DNA of 64,000 nt, from contig JAWQFJ010005888.1 in assembly GCA_034096865.1 (NCBI GenBank), forward strand, positions 1 to 64,000. The letters are read 5' to 3'. Below, piece after piece: positions 52,523 through 64,000 of the stretch; the first letter of the stretch is position 1, and every line of letters starts with the position of its first letter. Source of the stretch: Theodoxus fluviatilis (taxonomy: Eukaryota; Mollusca; Gastropoda; Cycloneritida; Neritidae). Below the pieces are notes generated by a model. The model saw only the letters and a list, made by a program, of their open reading frames with translations. It searched no databases and was not told the origin of the DNA. The position numbers were made by a program, and so were the translations under genes.

Positions 52523-53937
52523 ACTTTCCTCGAAATGAAGACACTGACGAGTTATTCCCCTTCCCCTATCAGCCCGAAACGGATTCCACGTCTCGTCTGC
52601 ATCTGTGTTCTGCGTTCTGCCCATGGTTGAGAGGGGAGGCTGTGTATATGCACTTATTAGTACTTTGCAGCATCCATCATAACCTCAATTTTTAGAGTCG
52701 ACGAAAGTGTCGCTTTTCAGTGGTCATGTGATAAGTGTGATATTCTGTTGGGGTGACGAGCAAATGATATCAGCAACTATTTCATAATTTGCTGTCAAGC
52801 ACGATCGGTTCGTCGCCATTGCACATTTTGAGACTCATTTATGTATTCATATCACTTGTTGTGGTTCAGGTGTCATTTTCTCAGGCGAGCAAACAGACAG
52901 GTACAGATTGATAGAAACGTTATTGTCTATATTAGAAATTCTTCACATGTGGTACGGGCGCAGATTTTTCATAGATCGAACAGGATATATAGGCCTATAT
53001 ATGGCCCGTCGACTTCGAAGATGAGATCGCAGCACACTACGGTTGTGTTCAGATCAAAGAGCGCTGCAGGGCTCCATTTTCGGAGATGTCTTTTGTTTTT
53101 GAAGACGAGCTAACGATGATCTTCGGAACTGCCGATCGACTCCCTCGCTATTGCTCATTACTGGACAGAACAAAGGATCGAGGTAGGCGGTCACTGCCCA
53201 GGTTAAAGTGAATGCCGTTTTTCTGCGAACTTTTCTGAAATCCGTGATTATATAGCCTTAAATTCTGCCACTGTCATGACCTGTTTTAATGTACGAAAGG
53301 AGATAAACGATATTTAGATCATCCAGATGAAAACTGACCCAATTCCAAACTGGCAATGCATGGAAGCTAAATATGATAATATCGCTTGCTTGGCTTTCAA
53401 CATGGCTGAGGAATTAGTGTTGGTGGCATCCTTTTGGTGCAATAAACTACCTGTTGATTAGGACAACCATAGTCAGCCCTCGTTGCCACTAACTCGATCA
53501 GCGCATCAGAATTTGGGCTGCGGTTTTATCTTCTATGTCACTGTCTTCATCGACATTGACAGACCACCATGCATGCATGATGCCGGAGCAGCGGACAAAA
53601 TGTACCCACACCATTCTGGAAGACTTCTTCTCAAACTGCAGCCGCCTGCCCAACGAGCACATCACGTATGACTGACAAACCCCATTGTCACCTTGTTTAA
53701 ACACATTCTGAGTGATCTTTGATCTCAGGGTGAAGGGTGAGAGAGGTACTGAGGTAGGGCAGTCTCATTCCATTTCAACGTTTGTTCAAGGTTTGCAGGA
53801 TTAACATACGGCCGCTCTATGCCCCTTACCAGCTGGAACCCCTGGCTGCTGGACTTTCGGGGCTGCTCCAGTAGCTCAGCTAGGGCGGTGCCAAGCAGCC
53901 GCAGAGGCTACTGGGTAAGGTTGGGGTAGGTGAGGTG
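52523..53937. other. Intergenic, no gene seen
   Basis: Unique sequence; no exon or repeat assigned except a weak short repeat at 53825-53910. Confidence 0.45.
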
Positions 53938-54025
53938 GAGGTCGAAGGGGGGGGGGGGGGGTTGGGGGGGGGGGGGGCTGAGAGGTCGGAGGGGGGGGGG
54001 GGGGGAGGTTGGGAGGGAGGGATAG
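53938..54025. repeat. G-rich tracts
   Basis: Four or more runs of 10 to 15 G separated by short spacers; strong G-quadruplex potential. Confidence 0.9.
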
Positions 54026-54465
54026 GGGAACTTAGGGATCGAATCCGTTCATTCAGATCTAACCGTGCGTTCATACCGGCCTTGAAGATCGCACAACTCC
54101 CGCGCCACCACACACTGGTCGCCAGACCTCGTATCCAACCCCAAGAAACATCTTTACACGCATTTCCCGATCAAATACAAGAATTAACTCCTAACCTTCA
54201 CTCCCCAATTCTTCTGGCAAGAAGATCTTCTTATGACGGGTTAAATTTGACCAGAATCCGCTCATCAAGTGACGTCAATCACATTTTTGACGTCATATAC
54301 AACGGAAGCATTCGTCAGTCTGTCAGCCTCTCTTCCGTCCCTCTTTCTCTACCCATTGCAACTGTCTCCTGGGAAGATTTTCCTATACTTGGTCATTTTA
54401 CGTTCACCTTTTTAGAGCAAGTATATCTTAAACCACTCTTTTGATGTTGGCCTGTGATCCCCTTG

Positions 54466-54476
54466 GTGGAGGGAGG

Positions 54477-54562
<86 letters not shown>

Positions 54563-54588
54563 GGAGGGGAGGGAGGGAGGGAGGGAGG

Positions 54589-54643
<55 letters not shown>

Positions 54644-54666
54644 AGGGAGGGAGGGAAGGAGGGAGG

Positions 54667-54729
<63 letters not shown>
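54466..54729. repeat. 264-bp pure purine GA/GGGA tract
   Basis: Almost uninterrupted purine strand: GA repeats alternating with GGGA blocks. One T occurs near 54677. Confidence 0.95.
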
Positions 54730-54731
<2 letters not shown>

Positions 54732-54810
54732 AATTGAATACACTCTACAAGGGTAGTGAAAAAAGCCACTGCCTTTCTTACATTCAGCCCTTCCAAACAA
54801 AACAAAAAAA
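54730..54810 (-). repeat. LINE-like 3' end motif, second copy
   Basis: CACTCTACAAGGGTAGTG then CCACTGCCTTTCTTACATTC matches 52300-52350 and 63715-63765 in arrangement and lies directly beside the GA tract. Confidence 0.5.
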
Positions 54811-55496
54811 CAACGTAAAGATTAGATGCAACTGTTGTAAGTTTCTTCGAATGGCATGCACGCCACGATATTACTGTAACCAGTTGGTACTACATAGTAA
54901 TCACAAGTGCCATGAATTAAAATCAAAGTAGTTTGGTTGAATAAATGAGTAATAGCAGACAGACAGAGGGACGGACTGACAAACAGAAGCACAGAGACGT
55001 ACAGAGAAAGACAGAGTCTAGTATACTGGAGAGCCTTTGATAGAACTTGCACTGAAGGTCAACGAGTACGAACTCCAAACTGCACCCTTGCGGTGCCGCT
55101 CTCTCTCCTACTAGGCTTATCTCTAGCAGCTTCTCCAGACCAGAGGATAAAGAGGAACCTGAGAGGGCAGAGATGGGCTGATGCCGAAGATTAATGAAGT
55201 CCAACTTTGGAAGGAAGCAGAAGGAGCTGTGACTGCTGCATGGTGAGTTTGCAGAGTGGAGATGCTTCTGGTTGCTGGCTGTCTGTGTGTGTGTGTCTTA
55301 TCTGCTGACTGATGGGCTGAGCAATGTAGAGAAGCAAACGGTTGACGGAAGAGCACAGTATGAACCTTGAAACAGTACATTGACCCTAATGGACCAAAAA
55401 TCTGCGCAGTTGTGCCCTCACATTCCTGTCAGCCCTAACGAGCAGCGTGTCGCTTTCTGTTGGGGACATGATTGACGCTTTTACTAGTTTAGAATG

Positions 55497-55650
55497 AATG
55501 GATGAATGAAGTCTTACGGCACACCAGCCTTTGTAGGCTATGAAAGACCATTGATCACGAAACCTCTAGTATAGGTTTGAGTCAGAGCAAGTCAAGTATT
55601 GATTTCCCTTGTTATTTGTCTTTTACTAATACTGCAGGGGTACGCGGTGG
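55497..55650 (-). repeat. (ATCC)n-tailed repeat, diverged
   Basis: GAATGGATGAATGAAGTCTT tail; CAGCCTTTGTAGGCTATG; ACGCGGTGGGCC near 55633. Confidence 0.7.
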
Positions 55651-55664
55651 GCCGTTTCTTAATC

Positions 55665-55746
55665 ATCCTGCTGCTGCTGCTGCTGCTGCTGCTACTACTA
55701 CTACTACTACTACTACTGCCGTTGTCACAAAATCCTGCTGCTGCTG

Positions 55747-55814
<68 letters not shown>

Positions 55815-55948
55815 GCCGTTGTCACACAATCCTGCCGCTGCTACTACAGCTCCTATTACTGCTGTTGTCGCTAATACTGCTGCTGTTGCTGATGATGATT
55901 AATGTTTGAACGTTGTAAACCCTTCTGATGACTTTCTTGCTGCTGCTG

Positions 55949-56004
<56 letters not shown>

Positions 56005-56130
56005 GCCGTTGTCACACAATCCTGCCGCTGCTACTACAGCTCCTATTACTGCTGTTGCCGCTAATACTGCTGCTGTTGCTGATGATGATTAATGTTTGAA
56101 CGTTATAAATCCTTCTGATGACTTTCTTGC
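55665..56130. repeat. CTG/CTA trinucleotide tracts in tandem duplicates
   Basis: (CTG)n(CTA)n tracts at 55667-55718, 55736-55813 and 55938-56002, each followed by TGCCGTTGTCACA(C/A)AATCCTG. The last two share about 190 bp including TAATGTTTGAACGTT, so they are a segmental duplication. Confidence 0.85.
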
Positions 56131-56972
56131 TTCAGTTGGGAAGACCTCAGAAACTGGCAGCACTCACCTGTTTGATGACCTTGTCGATGGGGTTGTCAAA
56201 GTGAATGCGTACATTTAATGGCATGATATGACGATTTGATGAATATGACTTGAAACACAGGTGCACTCTTTACTTTTGGAATAAGTATCACCGCATTCAG
56301 TAATGGAAGGCTCGGAGGCCGACGGTGGGCACATTGTCACGTGGCTATAGTTATTGGGCATCTCAGGCAGAGACTCTGATGGGGACGTACTCATGGCAAC
56401 TAGAGAGCACTCTGAGAGCGCAAACCTCCGCCAAGGAAGCCACAATTTCTCTTCCACGGTCTGCATTATTTAGTCAGGATGTTCTGCTCCCCAGGCCTGA
56501 CGCCACGAAGCTCAGTTCATTTTAGCGCCAGCTAGCAGCCACTGAGTGCGGAATGCTTACGCCAGCGTCATCAATGTTTGATGTCATCAACTACGTGATG
56601 CGCGATGTAATTTCTCTTTATGCTTACCTTTCCCAAAATAACGAACATATAATCTCCAACATTTAATGGCTTGTTCCTTAAGTGAAACCTTGACTGTGCA
56701 GCACATTTTAAAGAATCCGTTTAGAACTTCTTGAGTTATTTGACAGAATAGCGAGCTAACGAACAAACTAAGGAACTAACCGAGGGGAAAACACAACCTC
56801 CTCGGCGGAGGTAACTATTCTTTCAACAGTAGGACTGTCGAACCCGGGTAAATACACCGAGCCAGTTTAGTAGCTGGCATTTGATTGGCTTATTGGCTGC
56901 ATCGTTGGTCTGCGACAGAGCCTGATTAAACCCGCCAAGGAGGTTATATTTTACCCCCTGTTCGTTAATTAA
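56131..56972. other. Intergenic, no gene seen
   Basis: No assignable feature. Short ORFs only. Confidence 0.45.
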
Positions 56973-57088
<116 letters not shown>

Positions 57089-57454
57089 CAAATTCTAAAC
57101 GGATCCTTGTCAAATTTGGTGAAAGGTCAGAAGAATCCAATAAGTTTTGGATGTTATATGTTATCTCATTTTGGAACCGCGACCAGAAGCCAAGGTCGCC
57201 CAGAAGGAGGTGCAAGGGCTGTGTAAAGGAACGCGTGTGTCTGGCTCTATGGTGTACCCCCAAAGCAGCTTGAGGAGTGACAGCTCATACTGGCGTGCAT
57301 ACAGCACCTCTTTCGAGGAGTCACCGGATCCACCTCACCAGAGCCAGGGGAAGGAGGAAGACTGGAAAATCTGAGGCTCCCTCCACCTACTCGAAATGTG
57401 ACACTGGTCGCTGTTTTTCCTTGCTCCATCCTCACAAGGTATGATTTACTGTTG

Positions 57455-57655
57455 TAATGAATGAATGAATGAATGAGGTTTACGGCTTATCAGTCTTTGC
57501 AGGCTATGTAAGGACTTTGATCACGAAAATCACCAGAGGTAATTAAATCAACAGTAAGTCAAGTCTTGATTTTCCTACTTATTTACCTTTGACGAATCGC
57601 ATAGGGCGTCTCGGTGGCTCTGTCCTTACCTCCAACCCTCAGGAGGATTACTGTT
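57455..57655 (-). repeat. (ATCC)n-tailed repeat, diverged tail of AATG units
   Basis: GAATGAATGAATGAGG tail, CAGTCTTTGCAGGCTATG, AATCGCATAGGGCG head. Confidence 0.75.
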
Positions 57656-57984
57656 GCAAACAAAATCATTTAAAAAACAAACTTTGTACAATAAGATGAC
57701 TGATACCCACTCAACACTGGGGGTGGACTTCGTAACATCTTTGAAACGAAATAGGTGACATTTTCGTCTCTGACTCTGAACAACCTGATATGCCACAAAT
57801 TAATTATACTGTATGTCGTCGAATGTGTGGTTTTATAACATATTCTATTTCAACGATTTGTGGTTTATAATATAATTATTCTCTGTCAACGATTTTCCCC
57901 CATCCCCGCTGTCCATCCCCATCCAAAACATTATTCCGTTTCCTCATCCCATTGTCCTGTGCATTCCGTACGTGGATCATGTTC

Positions 57985-58195
57985 GCATTGAGAAAGTTCG
58001 CGCCTGCAGACAGCCAGCCATAGAACCACACAAGGACCTGCTCACACTCACGAAGGAAAGAAAACTGCGAGGGCACGGACGTGGCACAAGAAGACCAGGT
58101 CTTGCCAATACTATTCTTCAAGGCACAGTGCCAAGGGAACAGAAAGAGAAGCAGACACAGGAAGATGTGGGAGGACAACATCCGGGAAAGGACAT
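57985..58195 (+). mobile_element. LINE polymerase C-terminal fragment F
   Basis: The plus frame reads LLTLTKERKLRGHGRGTRRP then GLANTILQGTVPREQKEKQT, a degenerate version of the KLKWYGHV...ILQGTVPGGRRRGRQ block seen at 9540-9660. Short dead fragment. Confidence 0.7.
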
Positions 58196-61100
58196 CTTTC
58201 ATTTTCACCACGGAGCCTGCTCGGTGAATCAGGTGCACTGAGACGGGATCTGCTCATCATTCCAAACCACTGACATATTTCAAGAAGTGAGTTACTATTT
58301 TCCATATGCACTGTGCTTCGACGTCGCGCATTCCTCAGGCACAAAATGAGAATATAGGCCTACAGGCCGATAGAGGATTGGTTTGATTGTCTTTACACTG
58401 TTTTCGGAACACGTAAAATAGAGAGTATTGAATCTGTTCGGGTAAAGTATCCTTGAATGATTCTTGAAAATGAAACCGCAGCCATATGAGCTGAAATGAG
58501 AATCACATCTCAAGTACGTATGCATTTTACGTATGTTCACTTGTATAGCGCCGGAGTCCACCCCAAATGGAGTGCTCAAAGTTTTGTTTGAAAAAAAAAT
58601 CTTCAGTTGCATTTTGACGGATGCCCGAGAAGTTGATTTCCTGCGTTTTCTTGAAAGTCGTTTCAGTACACTGCTGTTACCTGGGGTGGGGTGGGGTGGG
58701 TGGGTGATATAGCCAACATGTTCATGCATGTGAAATATTTTGAAGTCCTTGATGATTTTTAATGTCTCATAGGTCAAATTGTAAGGTTGTTTATCACGTT
58801 GCTTAAGTTGCCTCGTAATTAAAAAAATGAATGCCAAGGTGATTATGAATTTAATGACAAACCATTCTGATGAAGACTTATGTCCAGAAAACAATTTGAA
58901 TTATTTCCTCGTTCGAACTCAAATCTGAATCCTAACAATGAGTAGTTATGAGCGAGTTTTTTTCCCAGTACCATATAATCCTTCCCAGCGTCTTCCAACC
59001 CAGTAGCCCCATATAGAGTAGCAGCAGTTCTCTCTTTCTGACTGCTCCTGACAGATCGGCGGCCTGGCTGTAGATAAGCTAACACAGCAGTATCAACCGC
59101 AAGTGGTTTCCTACCCACCATGCAAGCTCTCCTCAACTGCGGCATCACTTGCTGCTCCTCCAAGACAGCCCTGTCGTCAAAGGAGCTACATAGTGCGCCA
59201 AAACGGAATTGCATGAAGACTATGAAGACTTGCGCTTGGCTTTCATGTAGCTCCACTCCAAAGTCCGATAACAGCAACACCATTGATGCAGTTTTGACAT
59301 GCGTAGTGCCCAGTGCCTCAGCATCCCAGTAGCCATCTTGCCGCAAGCTTTTCTTCTGGATCGCTACAATATCGTTCCACGGGGGCGGGTGGAAACGGCC
59401 TCCCCGCGCAGAGCGGAACATTAGCATTGATTCCAGCATCCTGCAGCTGGGAATAATTCATGAGTTGGCCTCAGCAGACGACCAGTCTAAAACCTGTGTG
59501 GGTTTGTGCTGCCATTCACGGCATCATCGCCCGCGCTAGCACATCCTCCACGCTCCAGTCAGACAGTAAGTGCCGTACGTCCCTTCTCTTCTTCTTACAT
59601 AATCTAACTCGACTGGCATACTTTGTCGCTGTCTTCGACATATATTTTCAAATTCGTCTTACACCTGCATGCGACTGCGCGGAGCAGGCCAACTGCGATG
59701 CAGCCGAGAGCTGTTCGGCTGCCTCCTGCGTGTGTACTCTGGTTCTTTCATCGCCCTCGCTGCCTCCGGCGGTGTGCCTTGTTCCGTTGTTAACTCCTTG
59801 ATACACCTGGACAAACATGGAATTGTTGTCATTTGAGCAATGCCTGGCCACGATTCGGACGACGAGAAACGCCACAGTAGAGCCCGCTGTTGTTTTAGGC
59901 TTGATGCATCTCTAGTAGAACGTCTTCCAGAGTCGTACGTGTGTGTAATGTTATGCAGTCCGCAATCAAGCAAACTAACTTGCAGTCACCCCTTTACACA
60001 TGCTGGTGGGCATATCCGTGTCAGACTAAAGCTGAGATTCATTTTCTGTTGATGCAGTGGGCAAGTAGAATATAAATATTGGAAGGAGTCGCTGTAAGAA
60101 AACAGTACCTGTAGAAACTGTTCGTGCTTTCTTTAATTAATCGCCGAGATACTCGGATATCTTGTCACTTAGCTTTGTTGGATTTCATGAAGTTGTTCGT
60201 GGACATAACGAACATTTTCAAAGAATGTTACAGGACATTTACTGATCTAGTAACGGAGGCTGCTCTGTCAGTTGCATTCCTTGGTTTTTGTTTACGTCTT
60301 CCTGTCTTTTTAACCCCCAAAAATGTTTAGATTTCGACTGTACTTAAATCTGCTGCCGGTCATGTATATATTCGTTTGAGTTAACAAGTGAATCCGTCGT
60401 TGTATCAGAACATTTCTGAAGAACAGTAATAGTTGCTGCGGTTTTTGTCATTTGCGAGTGATCTTTTCACTGAAAGCGAGAGTGTATGCCTCTAACTCAA
60501 ACTGTTGCCGTGGTTTACTTGTGGAGTGACCTCGTGCTCCGAAAGCCATGATCGAAATCACCCTTCCACAGTACTTGACGAATCGCAGAAGACGAACTAG
60601 ATCGCAACAAGCAATGATCAGATATGAGCATTCCTCTGTACAACTCGTTTGAATGGCATGCAACGTACGTGTTTCCTTTGAGAGATTATTCCAAAGATAT
60701 TATAAAGGTATCACAGCTACCAGATTTTAGTTAACATGTATATCTCTCTATTCACTTTCCCGTTAGAATGATAATTTCCTTTAACTCCTCATGTTACCTT
60801 TTCTTCTCCCTACTCCAAATGCCTCGCATTTATTCTGCTCTTGTTTTATACTTGTTGTTTCTAGTTTCTTCCTTCGTGTTCCAGCAGTTTATGCTCTTGC
60901 TTGAAAAGGTGACCAATGCAAGCGGAACTAGAGATATCATTTGCTCCTTCTGAGATGTCATGTTCTCAGTTCCTGTCGTGGAACGTGAAAGCCAGATCAC
61001 TCGGAACTTGTGACAGCGATCGCTATTAAACGTTTGCAAACAAGCACGAGACGTGAATAGCTTTGTGTATGAAGAATGAGAGAGCCAGCTCACGCCCCTG

Positions 61101-61786
61101 AAATTTTCCGTTTTCTAATGTTATTTGCTGCTTAAATAATTACATATGAGTTTCCATTTGCGCCGTAAAGTAGCGCCTTGTATCAGGCTAAGGTTTTAAA
61201 CGGGAAAATGAGGGTATCAGGCTGACGAGTAACCGCCCCCTACTTGCCTACAACTTGCCGTTTTTTATACAATGGTTTTCTATGTTTCTCTTACCGTCCT
61301 CCTTCGGAGAGAAAGAGAAGTTTGTTCCTCTGTTATTAAATTAATTGCCCGTTAAATCGCAGGTGTGTGTGTGCTCAACGTGTGCATACATTTCCCTGTG
61401 TATGATATAATGTATTTAGTTTATGATCTGTTGATAGGATATTAAATTGCATTATCGTCACTCAACTAAAACTAATTGGTAAGCAGTTTAATTAGCCCGT
61501 GCTCATTAATCTGATCTTGAAAACGAAAATGGAGATAGTAAGAGGCATGATGTCGAATGCGTTCCAGACTGCCAGAATACATCACGGTGGGACTTTCGAC
61601 TCCATACATGCATGCCAAAGCTGCATAGTAGGAAGCTGCTGATTGGCTAATTCTCCTCATCGCCTGCCTTCGCTAGGGCCCGTGATTTGTATTAATCAGT
61701 ATCATTAGTATCTTTTTGAGATGAATTTGTCTGCGGAAGAATTCCTCGCCTCATGTACTTATAACTTTCTTGACCAAAGTATCATG

Positions 61787-61787
<1 letters not shown>
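58196..61787. other. Intergenic, one unassigned long ORF
   Basis: No recognised repeat or exon. A minus-strand ORF of 198 codons (58843-59439) is long for its context but shows no domain that I know. A GGGGTGGGGT run lies at 58684-58703. Confidence 0.4.
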
Positions 61788-61838
<51 letters not shown>

Positions 61839-61842
61839 TTTT
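61788..61842. repeat. (AT)n and T run
   Basis: AT dinucleotides 61788-61830, then about 12 T. Confidence 0.95.
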
Positions 61843-62099
61843 ACCGGTTTTAACCAACCGATCAGAGAGAGCACTGCTCATGCATTTGCTGAAGCTTTCC
61901 CAGATCACTCGTTGAGGAGGGAATGAAATAAAACATTGCGCCGTCCTCATTTCACGTGAGGGTTCCAGACTTGCAGAGAAACTGGCCAATGGAGGATGGT
62001 ATACTGTCGAAATGAAAATAGATCTCTTGACACTCGGCGATGGACACAGCAGAGCTGTTTACGAGGCGGGCGTCCCGGCCTGAGTGAACGAACATCCAA

Positions 62100-62690
62100 C
62101 ACGAATGCTTTTGGTGGTTGCAGTGGTGATGGCAGTTACGATGATTGTTGTGATGTTGGTGGCGACGACGATAATGATGACGACCAAATGGCAGCGGATA
62201 TGGTGGTGGTGGTCGTGGTAATGAAGAAAAGAGGATAGTAGTGGAGGTGGTGGTGGTTGTGGTGGTAGCGGAGTTTGTGGTGGTTGTGGTGGAGTTGGTG
62301 GTAGTTGTGGTGGAGGAGTTGGAGGTGGAGTTGGTGGTGGTTTTGGTGGAGGTGGAGTTAGTGGTGGAGTTGGTGGTGGTGGTGAGGACGACGACGACGT
62401 TGGTAGTGGGGAGGGGTGGGGGTGGGGGGAGAGCGTCGCAGTGGTGGTGACTGTGAAGTGGATGTTGAGGAGGAGGAGGAGAGACTAAGAAGAGGAAAAA
62501 GAGGAAGACGAGAAGGGCGATGACGAGGTGATGAATGGTGTTGCCATCGCTCCATTTAACAATGAAAGGCACGACGAACTGATGACGCTGTTGTGGCAAT
62601 GATGGTGATATTGTTTTTATTGTGGTGGTGGTGGTGGTGGTGATAGTGGTGCGAGTGACGATAGTGAAGATGATCTGGATACCTTGCATA
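62100..62690. repeat. GGT-rich low-complexity region
   Basis: Imperfect GGT/GTT/GAC triplets on the plus strand. The minus strand has an open frame of 245 codons made mostly of Thr/Pro/Ser, which I attribute to the triplet bias. Confidence 0.85.
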
Positions 62691-62781
62691 CCTAAAGACT
62701 ATTTGCTAGCGTGGTCAAGCAATGACGTTTGCACCGGAATAGAAATGTTTTCGCCACGTTTAGTCCTGACGTTTTATATAT

Positions 62782-62783
<2 letters not shown>

Positions 62784-62834
<51 letters not shown>
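62784..62834. repeat. (TC)n microsatellite
   Basis: About 25 uninterrupted units. Confidence 0.97.
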
Positions 62835-62836
<2 letters not shown>

Positions 62837-63059
62837 TTCACGACTGGTGGCGGGCCTCTAGAGGACACAGTACGGAGTGTGACTGGGGAATCCACACTTC
62901 ACTGTGGCGAGTGAGGGGCTGCAGTTCTAGTGACAGAATGTTTCCCTTTGTTTGAATGGAATTCTTCAATAAATATTAGCGGCACTGTGATAAATATATC
63001 TCTTTCCTCAAGCATTTCATATTATTCTGCAGTCCTCCATGAATCAAATGTAGCTCTAT

Positions 63060-63440
63060 GTGGCTGAAGATTCATCCATTCATTAATTTGTCCTTCCATC
63101 CATGAACTCATCCACAAAATTGCCCACCTGCCTATCCATCCATTCATTCGTCCATTTGCATACCCACCCACCAATTACTCTCTAGTCAATCGAAAGACCC
63201 ATCCATCTCTTTATTCATCTATCATCGTACCATCCATCCATCATTCCGTTCACCCATTACTATCAGTCCATCCATCTACTAATCCACCCACGCACCCTTG
63301 CATACTTCAACGCACTGCATCCTTCCATCCGTCCATCCATCCATCCGTCCATCCGGCCGTCCATCCCTCCATCAATCAATCCATCCATGCATTCGTCCGT
63401 CCGTCCGTCCGTCCGTCCATCATCCATCCATTCATCCAGT
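63060..63440. repeat. Degenerate (TCCA)n tract
   Basis: Variable TCCA/TCCG/TTCA units over 380 bp, much longer than the tails of the (ATCC)n repeats, with no recognisable body next to it. Confidence 0.8.
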
Positions 63441-63646
63441 GGCCAGATTCCGTAATATCCATTCGTCTACTTTGCATGCATATATCTGCATTTTTCATGT
63501 ATTATTTGCATACATCGTCTGTCATTTGAAAAGCACTTCCAGGCGACATCAAGCACTGCGTCTCGTTCAAGTTGCTTACACATTGCTGTTGCCTCATTTA
63601 TGAAACTGCATTAAACTCATTTTAACTGTAGTGGTGAAGAAAAAGC

Positions 63647-63649
<3 letters not shown>

Positions 63650-63713
<64 letters not shown>

Positions 63714-63773
63714 TTTATTTTACACGGTTAGTGGATTCGGCAGAAATTGCCGCTCTTACATTCGACCAGACAC

Positions 63774-63867
<94 letters not shown>

Positions 63868-63919
63868 CAGACAAACAGACAGACCAGACAGACAGACCAG
63901 ACAGGCAGACCAGACAGAC

Positions 63920-63957
<38 letters not shown>

Positions 63958-63963
63958 TTATAA
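63650..63963 (-). repeat. GA tract, LINE-like 3' end motif (third copy), GACA tract
   Basis: (GA)n 63651-63710; AACTTTATTTTACACGGTTA (63711) matches 52300; (CAGA)n 63775-63856, then mixed CAGACC/CAGA and (GA)n to 63955. Confidence 0.8.
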
Positions 63964-64000
63964 GCCTAACCAATGATGTGTTCCCTTGAAGAACAAATCA

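Noticed and set aside
53935..54444. 169-codon plus-strand ORF starting in G tracts
   Set aside because: Its first third is Gly-rich translation of the G runs and the rest has no domain or splice support.
54393..54805. ORFs of about 100 to 135 codons made of Ser-Leu or Arg-Glu repeats
   Set aside because: Translation of the GA microsatellite.
61952..62689. 245-codon minus-strand ORF rich in Thr, Pro and Ser
   Set aside because: It lies over GGT/GTT low-complexity sequence and reflects triplet bias.

Overview
This is eukaryotic, animal-type DNA. Genes are split by GT-AG introns, a signal-peptide gene has exons of about 80 to 115 coding bases spread over 10 kb, and most of the window is interspersed and tandem repeats. 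The mix of Ty3/gypsy, non-LTR, piggyBac and pogo-like elements, tRNA-derived SINEs and (ATCC)n-tailed repeats fits a marine lophotrochozoan, most likely a gastropod mollusc. That assignment is inference; no marker gene fixes the species.

Layout. 1-4740: a 42-bp minisatellite holding two copies of a pogo-like DNA transposon with TA target duplication; the outer edge of the array is decayed. 4741-13250: mostly non-coding, with 5'-truncated LINE fragments, old SINEs and microsatellites. 13252-23716 (minus): a complete five-exon gene for a 160-residue secreted protein with eight cysteines in the mature chain. Its introns carry a piggyBac derivative with a 195-bp inverted duplication, a repeat loaded with TCAAGGTCA nuclear-receptor sites, SINEs and (ATCC)n repeats. 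25288-28007 (plus): LTR-like sequence and a gag fragment that run in frame into a three-exon, transposase-like, glutamine/proline-rich gene. 28130-30187: two more copies of the TCAAGGTCA repeat, facing each other. 31.3-38.2 kb: LINE remnants and tandem repeats.

38265-49648 (minus) is the centrepiece: an 11.4-kb Ty3/gypsy retrotransposon with 285-bp LTRs that I read as identical, a GAAC target duplication, a tRNA-Leu-type primer site and a polypurine tract. It carries gag (coiled coil, capsid, CCHC knuckle), a canonical UUUAAAC minus-1 frameshift site into pol (protease, RT, RNase H, integrase remnant), a PHD finger at the integrase C-terminus, and an additional intact third ORF. That ORF joins a C2H2-like finger to a TatD-family metal nuclease with every expected metal ligand. 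The integrase catalytic core is deleted and pol carries further lesions, so this copy is young but cannot integrate by itself.

49.65-64.0 kb: (ATCC)n-tailed repeats, a 46/40-bp minisatellite with higher-order structure, and long GA, G, CTA/CTG, TTAG, GGT and GACA tracts. Three of the simple tracts sit beside copies of one short motif that looks like a LINE 3' end. I see no convincing host gene there.

How the parts interact: the secreted-protein gene is the only clear host gene. The rest is a mobile-element landscape in which several elements have kept or gained regulatory potential: nuclear-receptor sites, hairpin RNA, DNA-binding-only transposase remnants, and a nuclease carried by a retroelement.
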